Shown one piece after another: positions 48,462-54,701 of a stretch of DNA of 54,701 bases. This DNA is from an uncultured Clostridia bacterium. Its GTDB lineage: Bacteria; Bacillota; Clostridia; Christensenellales; Aristaeellaceae. Below the pieces are notes generated by a model. The model was not told the origin of the DNA. It saw only the letters and a list, made by a program, of their open reading frames with translations, and did not search any database. A program made the position numbers and the translations under genes. Where the stretch lies: assembly GCA_946538975.1 (NCBI GenBank), contig CAMNHF010000004.1:1-54701 (forward strand), read 5' to 3'. Each line of letters begins with the position of its first letter. Position 1 is the first letter of the stretch.

Positions 48462-50693
48462 TCAGGCCTTGGCGGGCTTCTTCGCGCGGCGGGTGCGGAG
48501 CTTCTTCTCCAGGAAGGCCCACACATAGCCGTTGATGAAGTTGGCGCTGTACACGCCGGCGAGGATGCCGACGATGATCGGCAGGGCAAACTCGCGGATG
48601 GAGCTGACGCCGAGGATGAACAGCATCACGATGGTGATGAGGGTGGTCAGGGTCGTGTTGACCGTACGGCCCAGGCACTCGCGGACGGAGCGGTTGACGA
48701 TTTCCACGCGGTCGCTCGCGGGGGACTTGCGCGCGTTCTCGCGGATGCGGTCGAAGATCACGATGGTGTTGTTGATGGAGTAGCCGACGATGGTCAGCAT
48801 GGCGGCGATGAAGGTGGAGTTCATCTGCACGAAGGAGCGCAGCAGCACCATGAAGGCCAGCATCATCAGCACGTCGTGGATGAGGCCGAACACAGCCGCC
48901 AGGCCGCTGGACAGGTCAAAGCGGATGGCGATGTACAGCAGCATCAGCGCGGAGGCGATCAGCACGGAGAAGAAGGCGTTGCGCAGCAGGGTCGCGCCGG
49001 CGACGGGGCCGACGTAGTTGATTTCGCCCGAGGCCTTCAGGTTCGGGTAGACGGCGATCATCTTCTCTTCGAAGGTGGTCTGCAGGTTCTGCACATCCTC
49101 GGTGCCCACATCCTTGATGCGGATGTTGACCTCGTTGTGGTTCGCGCCCTGCACGGTGACGGTGCTCTCCACGCCCATCTCCTTCAGCGCGGCTTCCACA
49201 TCGCTCTGGGTCACGGAAGCGCCCATGTCATACTGCATGGACATGCCGCCGGCAAAGTCGATGCCGTAGTTCACGCCCAGGCCGAACAGGGACAGCACCA
49301 GCGCCACGACGAAGATGGCGCAGGAGACGCGCAGGCAGACCTTGGAGTGATCCCGGATCTCCAGGCGGCTCTCCTGGCTCTGCTCGGTCTTGCAGTACAG
49401 GGAAGCCTTGTCCGCGCCCGCGCCCACGAAGAGGTTCATCAGCAGGCGGGTGATCACGATGGCGGAGAACATGGACACGATGACGCCCAGCAGCAGGGTC
49501 TTCGCGAAGCCCTGCACGGAGCCGGTGCCGAAGTACAGCAGCACCACGCCGGCGATCAGGGTGGTGACGTTGGCGTCGAGGATGGCGCTCAGGGCGTTCT
49601 TGAAGCCCATGCGCACGGCGGCGCGGACGCCGCGGCCCGCGCGGACTTCCTCATTGAAGCGCTCGTAGATGATGACGTTGGCGTCCACGGCCATGCCGAT
49701 GCCAAGCACCACGCCGGCCAGGCCGGGCAGGGTCAGCTGAATGCCGGGGATGACCGCGATCAGCCAGAACAGGGTGATGATGTAGATGACCAGCGCCCAG
49801 GAGGCGACCACGCCGTTCATCCGATAGCGCAGGATCATCACCAGCATGACCAGCAGGATGCCGATCATGGCGGCCAGCACGGAGGAGGACAGGGCTTCGT
49901 CGCCCAGGGTGGCGGACACGGTGTCAACCTTGTCCTGCGTCAGCTTCAGGGGCAGGGAGCCGGACTGAATCTGCGCGGCGAGGGTCTGGGCGCGCTCGGG
50001 CGTGGCGCCCATGCCGTTGATGACGCCGCGGCCGCCGGTGATGGCTTCCTGCACGGTGGGGCTGGTGATCAGCTCATCGTCCAGATAGATGGAGAGCTGC
50101 TTGCCCACGTTCGCCTGGGTCATGTCGCCGAAGACCTGCGCGCCGGCGGGGGTCAGCTGGAAGGCGACCACATACTCATTGGACTGGGGATCGTACTGGG
50201 GCAGGGCGGTCTGCACCTCGCGGCCGGTCATGAACTCGTTGCCGTCCGGATCGCGGAAGGACAGCTCGGCGGGCGTGCCGATCAGATCCAGCAGCTCCTG
50301 CGGGTTGGACACGTCCGGAACCTCGACGCGGATGCCGGTGTTGTTGTTGATCTTCTGCACGGTGCTCTCGGCGTAGCCCTTGTCCGTCAGACGCTGCTGA
50401 ATGACGGAGACGGTGGAGTCCAGCAGGACGCTGAAGTCGCCCTCAATGTCGTCGGGCTTGGTCGCGGTGTATTCCACATACACGCCGCCGCGCAGGTCCA
50501 GACCCAGCGGCAGGCTCTCGGGCCAGTTCGCCGCGTCGGTGGTGGGCAGCCAGGGCAGCAGGCGCCACAGGCCGCGGCCGTCCAGCGGCATGCCGTTCAG
50601 GCCGAGCACGCCGAGGAAGATGGTCAGGCACAGGAGGATGCAGAGAATGACGATCGAGCGGGTTCTGCTGCCGCCCTTTTTCGGATTGGCCAT
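48462..50693 (-). CDS. secDF: Fused protein-export membrane protein SecDF
   Basis: A 743-aa RND-type protein joining SecD and SecF, each normally about 300-400 residues. The SecD part has LGLDLRGGVYVEY (D1 motif), a P1-like external domain with GTPAELSFRDPDG, and helices 2-6 with GIGMAVDANVIIYERFNEE. The SecF part starts near residue 440 with FGLGVNYGIDFAGGMSMQY and ends with GYSINNTIVIFDRIREN and FALPIIVGILAGVYSANFING. It uses the proton motive force to pull secreted proteins out of SecYEG, fitting a genome rich in exported proteins. The start has GGAGGG 8 nt upstream. A small membrane protein gene precedes it by 54 nt in the same unit. Confidence 0.96.
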   Translation of the reverse strand: MANPKKGGSRTRSIVILCILLCLTIFLGVLGLNGMPLDGRGLWRLLPWLPTTDAANWPESLPLGLDLRGGVYVEYTATKPDDIEGDFSVLLDSTVSVIQQRLTDKGYAESTVQKINNNTGIRVEVPDVSNPQELLDLIGTPAELSFRDPDGNEFMTGREVQTALPQYDPQSNEYVVAFQLTPAGAQVFGDMTQANVGKQLSIYLDDELITSPTVQEAITGGRGVINGMGATPERAQTLAAQIQSGSLPLKLTQDKVDTVSATLGDEALSSSVLAAMIGILLVMLVMILRYRMNGVVASWALVIYIITLFWLIAVIPGIQLTLPGLAGVVLGIGMAVDANVIIYERFNEEVRAGRGVRAAVRMGFKNALSAILDANVTTLIAGVVLLYFGTGSVQGFAKTLLLGVIVSMFSAIVITRLLMNLFVGAGADKASLYCKTEQSQESRLEIRDHSKVCLRVSCAIFVVALVLSLFGLGVNYGIDFAGGMSMQYDMGASVTQSDVEAALKEMGVESTVTVQGANHNEVNIRIKDVGTEDVQNLQTTFEEKMIAVYPNLKASGEINYVGPVAGATLLRNAFFSVLIASALMLLYIAIRFDLSSGLAAVFGLIHDVLMMLAFMVLLRSFVQMNSTFIAAMLTIVGYSINNTIVIFDRIRENARKSPASDRVEIVNRSVRECLGRTVNTTLTTLITIVMLFILGVSSIREFALPIIVGILAGVYSANFINGYVWAFLEKKLRTRRAKKPAKA

Positions 50694-50747
50694 GGGATTT
50701 TCCCTCCAATTTTATATCGTGTGATTCGCTGTCGGGAAAGCCCGCGC

Positions 50748-51095
50748 CTAACCGAACACGCTCTCCGGCGGGCAGGCCATGTACACCGCCCGGACGAAGC
50801 CCCGCCCGGTGATGACCCTTCCGTTGCCGTCCCTTGCCAGCGGCGGCAGGGGCAGCGGTGCGGGGATCACGGCGGCGTCCGTGCGCTTTTCCTCCCGCGC
50901 GGCGGATTGCAGCGGCCGGAAATCTGGCTCCGCGGGGATGGCCCAGGCAGCGGGCCACGCTTTCGGCGGCTCCGGCGCGGGCGCTTCCGCCTCCGGGCCC
51001 CGGATCAGCGCCCGGCTCCCGATGAGGAAGAAGGCCACGGCAAAGGACGCCGTGATCAGCCACCGCAGCGGCAGCCGGATCTTTTGCCAGCGCAT
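50748..51095 (-). CDS. Small single-pass membrane protein upstream of secDF
   Basis: A 115-aa protein. A short basic start (MRWQKIRLPLR) and one membrane helix (WLITASFAVAFFLIGSRAL) are followed by a Pro/Ala-rich external region (GPEAEAPAPEPPKAWPAAWA) and an ending VITGRGFVRAVYMACPPESV. It has no recognised domain. GGGAG lies 5 nt before the ATG and a consensus promoter 37-65 nt upstream. As the first gene before secDF it may be transcribed with it; a role in secretion is a guess from position only. Its codon usage fits a real gene, but its low complexity leaves some doubt. Confidence 0.65.
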   Translation of the reverse strand: MRWQKIRLPLRWLITASFAVAFFLIGSRALIRGPEAEAPAPEPPKAWPAAWAIPAEPDFRPLQSAAREEKRTDAAVIPAPLPLPPLARDGNGRVITGRGFVRAVYMACPPESVFG

Positions 51096-51131
51096 GCCGT
51101 CTCCCCCTTCCGTGTTTTGTCAATCTTTGTC

Positions 51132-51160
51132 ATTATAAGGCGGCGGGGCGGTTTCGTCAA
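51132..51160 (-). promoter_or_regulatory. Promoter of the secDF unit
   Basis: On the minus strand: TTGACG, 17 bp, TATAAT, then about 36 nt to the ATG of the small membrane protein gene. Confidence 0.75.
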
Positions 51161-51192
51161 GGGAAGATTCCAAAGATGGAAATTACTGGAAT

Positions 51193-52521
51193 TCAACCAT
51201 GATCACAGAAACTCCTGCGGGAGATCGGCTCCAGGTCCGGGTTGAGGCAGAGGACGTCGTCGTCAGCGTATTCGATCAGATAATAGTTCCAATCGTCGGA
51301 GATCGACACATCCGGAAAGGAAACGCTCATGTCGACATGACCGCTCCGATCAATGGGATACCAGAGACCGTCGATTTCAACAAACCCATAATCGCCGAGA
51401 AATTCCACGCAATCATCAAAAGCGGGCTCGATGACGGACAGATCATCGAAGAGGAAGCCTTTTTTCCCATGCCCCCAGATCAAGGTACAATTCCTGATAA
51501 AGCATGCATAGGAATAATCGACAGAGACACCGGCCAGCATGGCCTGCCGGCTGTCCGCGCCGGAGAACAGGAGGGTCCCTTCATCAACAGACAGCGCAAA
51601 GACCTGATTCCCCAGATACCTTGGGTCCCCGACCGTCTGAACAGGGCCGAGAAGAACCGCCGGGTCAGCGCCTGAGGAGACCCGGATCACATACCATCCG
51701 TCCTCCTGCCGGACAGCAAACAGGCCCTTGCCATACTGGAGACTTACGGAATCTGAGGCCATGTCCAGATATGCGGGGGAGACGGCCGCACCTGTTTCAT
51801 CGATCACATAACAGGCACGGGGGCGATAGAAGAACACGCCTGCATAACCATCTGCGAACGGCCAGGCAGTATCGTAACTCCCTTCCAGCCATTGACCGGC
51901 TGCGGTGTTATAGTATCGTTCGTCATCTCCGCTGCCGATCCGGCTGACAGACACGATTCCGTTGGAGGTGGGCGCTGCATCAACTGCCTGACAATCCTCA
52001 TCCAGCAGGATGGTACCGTCGGGTGCGGCCACGCGGGTCACCGTACCGACTTCCGGAAGCAGGTATTCCACCGCAAACAGCTGTCCGTCCGCAAGAGGCC
52101 AGATCTCGCTGATCGCGTCGTCATCCAGCACCATCCGTCCCGTTTCCGGATCATACAGATGGTTTCTGAAACCGTATCTGCCTTCATCGCTGTATGCGCT
52201 GCCGTGAATCACCATCGTACCGGTGATCTCGATGTTATCATAGTCGCACGGCAGGAGTTCTTCCCCGGTGCTCAGGCGCCAGAGACCGATACAGCATTCC
52301 TCGTCGCTTACGCCTTCCACAATGCACAGATCCCCGGCAAATGGCTGAATCCCTGCGAAGGCGGCCGGGATCACGGTCTCGCCGTCCAGTGTTTGCACGC
52401 CGTAGAGTCCATCTGCACAGAATACGCGGTAATTGCCCATCGGGGCAAAGGTTTCTTCGGAAAAGGCGCTGACTGGCACCAGGCACAGGACCATCAGTAA
52501 AACCAGCATGATGCGTTTCAT
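51193..52521 (-). CDS. Secreted WG-repeat-like protein
   Basis: A 442-aa protein with signal peptide (MKRIMLVLLMVLCLVPVSAFSEE). The mature part is a chain of short beta repeats of about 45-60 residues in the style of WG repeats: YRVFCADGLYGVQTLDGETV, CIGLWRLSTGEELLPCDYDN, YYNTAAGQWLEGSYDTAWPF and GKGLFAVRQEDGWYVI. These probably build a beta-propeller-like fold. No catalytic site is visible. Its signal peptide is very similar to that of the SH3-like protein at 29538, and both are less GC-rich than neighbouring genes, suggesting a shared origin of this secreted set. The start is ATG 52521 (GGAGG 9 nt upstream); ATG 52527 lies 3 nt from the site. Confidence 0.78.
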   Translation of the reverse strand: MKRIMLVLLMVLCLVPVSAFSEETFAPMGNYRVFCADGLYGVQTLDGETVIPAAFAGIQPFAGDLCIVEGVSDEECCIGLWRLSTGEELLPCDYDNIEITGTMVIHGSAYSDEGRYGFRNHLYDPETGRMVLDDDAISEIWPLADGQLFAVEYLLPEVGTVTRVAAPDGTILLDEDCQAVDAAPTSNGIVSVSRIGSGDDERYYNTAAGQWLEGSYDTAWPFADGYAGVFFYRPRACYVIDETGAAVSPAYLDMASDSVSLQYGKGLFAVRQEDGWYVIRVSSGADPAVLLGPVQTVGDPRYLGNQVFALSVDEGTLLFSGADSRQAMLAGVSVDYSYACFIRNCTLIWGHGKKGFLFDDLSVIEPAFDDCVEFLGDYGFVEIDGLWYPIDRSGHVDMSVSFPDVSISDDWNYYLIEYADDDVLCLNPDLEPISRRSFCDHG

Positions 52522-52547
52522 AAGCATAAGCCTCCTCACTCCAGTCA

Positions 52548-52577
52548 GAAAGAGAAGCCCCGCGGAAGAGGCTTCTC
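52548..52577 (-). terminator. Terminator of the peptidoglycan-binding serine hydrolase gene
   Basis: A perfect 8-bp GAGAAGCC/GGCTTCTC stem with a 10-nt loop followed by TTTCTG on the minus strand, 22 nt after the stop. Confidence 0.75.
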
Positions 52578-52599
52578 TGCGAAATGCGCCCGGCCCGCC

Positions 52600-54474
52600 T
52601 TACTCTTTCGCGCCGGCGCACAGGGCTTCCAGCGTCTCCATGTTTTTGAGCAGGTTGACCGCCGGCATCACGATGTTGTCCTCCAGCTGGAAATCGTAGC
52701 CGTCCATCACCAGGGCGAGGGTGAGGCCCGTTTCGCGCTGGTAATAGATATTGGAAGTCAGGCCGCTGTAGCGCCCCTGGTGGCCGTACCAGACGCCGCG
52801 GGCGAACTGCCCGTGCCGCACAGTGCTCAGGCCGTATTTGCTCTCGGCCAGGCCCGGCTGATCCGCCTCCATGAGGGCGACGGTCTCCGGCTTCAGGATG
52901 CGCACGCCGTCCAGCTCGCCGCCGCCCAGCATCATCTGCGCCAGGCGGGTCAGGGAGGCGGCGTTGATGTAGAGCTTGCCCACGGTGTAGCCGTTGTTGC
53001 CGATCGGATCCGCCTGCAGGCTGAAGGCGCGGTTTCGGTCAGCCGCCACCGAGATGGCGACGCGGCCCTTCGTGTCCAGCAGATCCTTCGTGGCGGTGCC
53101 GGAGGGCAGCAGCCGCGGGGTGTAGGCGGCGGTGAGGCCGAGGGGCTTGAACACCGCCCGGTCCAGGTAGGTCTGCACGCTCTCGCCGGTGATCGCCTCG
53201 ATCAGGCAGCCGAAGAGGGCACCGTTGTAGTCGGCGTAGGCGTAGCGAGTGCCGGGCTGCACAGCCTCGTCGAAGAGCGGGTCATAGCCGTTCACGCCGA
53301 TCTTCGCCCAGTTCGGATGGTATTCCTGGGCGTCGGGGGAGAGGGAGGAGGTGTGGCTCAGCAGCATGCGGGCCGTGATGGCCGTGTCGGGCCAGGCCGG
53401 GTTGCGCACCACGAAGGGCAGGTACTCGCTGACATCCCGGTCCAAATCCAGCTTCCCCTGATCGACGAGGGTCATGAGGCCGATCGCCGTGACCCACTTG
53501 GTGACCGACGCGATGCGGAAGCAGGTGCTGTTGCTGACCCCGCCGAAGGACCAGCTCAGGATGGTCTGCCCGTCCCTGGAGATCTGCACGGTGCCGCAGG
53601 CCGTGCCGCTGCGCACAGCCAGCGCGTTCAGGAAGGCGACAGCCTCATCCGGGAGGCCGCCGGCCGCCTGCCGGGCCGCGTCGCAGGCCTTGTCCAGGGC
53701 GGAGAGGGTCTTTTTGCCCGCGACGCCGTCGGCCTCAAGGCGCTTCGCCTGCTGGAAGGCGATCACCGCCGCGCGGGTGTCCGCGTCAAAGGTGCCGCTG
53801 ACCGCGCCGGTGAACCAGCCGACATACCGCAGCTTCGTCTGCAGCTGCGCCACCGCGTCGCCGCTGTCGCCCAGGCGCAGGGTGCCGGGGGTATGAATGG
53901 GCGATTGCGTCTGCGCGGCCTCGGCTGCGGCGTAGAGGGCCGCCTGGGTGGCGCTGTCCGCCGTGCCGGTCACGGGCAGCTTCTGGCGCTGCTGGAAGCT
54001 CCGCACGGCGGCCTCCGTGCCGCGGCCATACACGCCGTCGAGGGCCTTCGCATAGAGGCCCAGCTTCTTCAGCGCCTTCTGCAGCTTCGTGACCGCGCTC
54101 CCGCGGGAACCGCTGCGCAGCTCCGTGTATTGCGGCGCGGTCTCGGTTTCCGTTTCGGTCTGGACGGTTTCGGTTTCGGTCTCGGTCTGCTCCGTCTCGC
54201 TGCCCGCGTAGAGCTTCGCCAGCGTCAGGGGGCCGGCGACGCCGTCGGCCTTCAGGCCATTCTGACGCTGGTAGGCGCGGACGGCCGCCACGGTGCCGCG
54301 GCCATACACGCCGTCCAGGGCTTTTGTGTAGAGGCCCAGATCCCGCAGGGCGGTCTGCAGGCGGATCACTTCGCTGCCGCGCGAGCCGCTGCGGAGAATC
54401 AGCTGCGGATCCGCCAGCGCTGTGGAGGCGCACAGCAGCGTCAGCGCCAGCAGCCAGGCAATGGCACGTTTCAT
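52600..54474 (-). CDS. Secreted serine beta-lactamase-like hydrolase with three peptidoglycan-binding domains
   Basis: A 624-aa protein with signal peptide MKRAIAWLLALTLLCASTALA. Three PG_binding_1 domains lie at about residues 30-85, 115-175 and 195-255 (LRSGSRGSEVIRLQTALRDL, LDGVYGRGTVAAVRAYQ). The first two are joined by a Thr/Glu-repeat linker. Residues about 285-610 are a class C beta-lactamase/D-Ala-D-Ala peptidase-type domain: SVTK with nucleophile S323 and K326, YAD at the usual YxN site, and GHQG as the third motif. It probably sits in the cell wall and acts on peptidoglycan or another D-amino-acid or ester substrate; true antibiotic hydrolysis is unlikely. The start has GGGAGG 6 nt upstream and its own promoter. 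Confidence 0.9.
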   Translation of the reverse strand: MKRAIAWLLALTLLCASTALADPQLILRSGSRGSEVIRLQTALRDLGLYTKALDGVYGRGTVAAVRAYQRQNGLKADGVAGPLTLAKLYAGSETEQTETETETVQTETETETAPQYTELRSGSRGSAVTKLQKALKKLGLYAKALDGVYGRGTEAAVRSFQQRQKLPVTGTADSATQAALYAAAEAAQTQSPIHTPGTLRLGDSGDAVAQLQTKLRYVGWFTGAVSGTFDADTRAAVIAFQQAKRLEADGVAGKKTLSALDKACDAARQAAGGLPDEAVAFLNALAVRSGTACGTVQISRDGQTILSWSFGGVSNSTCFRIASVTKWVTAIGLMTLVDQGKLDLDRDVSEYLPFVVRNPAWPDTAITARMLLSHTSSLSPDAQEYHPNWAKIGVNGYDPLFDEAVQPGTRYAYADYNGALFGCLIEAITGESVQTYLDRAVFKPLGLTAAYTPRLLPSGTATKDLLDTKGRVAISVAADRNRAFSLQADPIGNNGYTVGKLYINAASLTRLAQMMLGGGELDGVRILKPETVALMEADQPGLAESKYGLSTVRHGQFARGVWYGHQGRYSGLTSNIYYQRETGLTLALVMDGYDFQLEDNIVMPAVNLLKNMETLEALCAGAKE

Positions 54475-54516
54475 GATGAACCTCCCGATCACATCAAACG
54501 TTAAGAATCCGAAAAG

Positions 54517-54545
54517 ATTGTATGTCAATTATGTGAATTTGTCAA
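54517..54545 (-). promoter_or_regulatory. Promoter of the serine hydrolase gene
   Basis: On the minus strand: consensus TTGACA, 17 bp, TACAAT, 43 nt before the ATG. Confidence 0.75.
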
Positions 54546-54636
54546 CATGATGCCTGCGGAATGACCTGACCGGGCCGGCGCCTGACCGGGATCCGCGGCG
54601 GCAGGGCCCGGCAGCGGCGGATCGGTTTCGTTTTGA

Positions 54637-54701
54637 ATGCATAAGAAACGTTACTACTCAGCCTATCAAGCGGAAGCGAAGAGAGATTTATGCAGAAAAA
54701 C
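54637..54701 (+). CDS. Possible 5' end of a coding frame cut by the window edge
   Basis: An open frame starts at ATG 54637 (MHKKRYYSAYQAEAKRDLCRK) and runs to the edge. Its amino-acid content is plausible and its GC is lower than nearby DNA. There is no good ribosome binding site and too little sequence to name it. Confidence 0.2.
   Translation, partial: MHKKRYYSAYQAEAKRDLCRK

Noticed and set aside
47250-51245. A 1331-codon + strand frame covering the zinc-ribbon and secDF region
   Set aside because: Its protein is His/Gln/Gly-rich without domains, it overlaps two clear genes and crosses a terminator.
1-54701. A DGR reverse transcriptase or template repeat within the window
   Set aside because: No protein with reverse transcriptase motifs (such as a YxDD box) and no third copy of the 61-nt block were found on either strand.
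1-54701. tRNA, rRNA or T-box/riboswitch structures
   Set aside because: No tRNA-like TTCGA arm with matching acceptor stem, no rRNA stretch and no T-box sequence before lysS were found.

Overview
The window looks like a chromosome segment of a GC-rich, anaerobic, gut- or rumen-type Clostridia (Bacillota), possibly Christensenellales-like. That placement is an inference. It rests on ctsR-clpC heat-shock organisation, a fused SecDF, a greA-lysS pair, a BmrC/BmrD-type heterodimeric exporter, Firmicutes-style GGAGG ribosome binding sites, sigma-A promoters with 16-18 bp spacers, and many secreted proteins with MKR-type signal peptides. No rRNA, tRNA, CRISPR array or complete insertion sequence was seen.

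Layout. 1-5.2 kb (-): the N-terminal 1744 codons of a giant secreted protein, with BspA-type leucine-rich repeats, about 15 Ig-like repeats, a Big_2 domain and the start of a caspase-like domain cut by the window edge. 5.5-10.1 kb: a small membrane protein and a secreted DUF6273-type protein (-), then a large transmembrane TIR protein (+) whose outside C-terminus is another DUF6273-type domain. 10.5-15.7 kb (+): heterodimeric ABC exporter, radical SAM enzyme and cupin. 15.7-25.8 kb (-): sugar-transfer ATP-grasp, ychF, GNAT acetyltransferase, a secreted protein, DUF1653 protein, GltD-like oxidoreductase, an alpha/beta hydrolase and uvrA. 26-31 kb (+): secreted GH13 amylase, GH53 galactanase and an SH3-like secreted protein. 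31.2-36.5 kb (+): a CtsR-controlled operon ctsR-clpC-RNA ligase-HD/kinase. 36.5-40.1 kb (+): secreted proteins sharing an unnamed repeat module, one ending in a DUF6273-type domain. 40.1-54.5 kb (mostly -): lysS-greA, purA, an ABC-F ATPase, a zinc-ribbon protein (+), secDF, and two more secreted proteins.

Two systems stand out. First, the C-termini of the TIR protein and of the secreted protein ending at 39250 look like variable regions of a diversity-generating retroelement (DGR). A hypervariable 26-codon stretch is followed by a 61-nt block that is 59/61 identical and runs 16 nt past both stop codons. No reverse transcriptase or template repeat lies in the window. If this is right, a cytoplasmic TIR effector is joined through one membrane helix to a diversified external C-type-lectin-like sensor. 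Second, an RNA ligase and a two-domain HD-phosphatase/polynucleotide kinase are translationally coupled to clpC behind a near-perfect CtsR operator. This suggests RNA repair as part of the heat-shock response.

A roughly 120-150 bp palindrome-containing intergenic repeat occurs three times (near 6.0, 10.35 and 18.15 kb). Several secreted-protein genes are visibly less GC-rich than the housekeeping genes around them.
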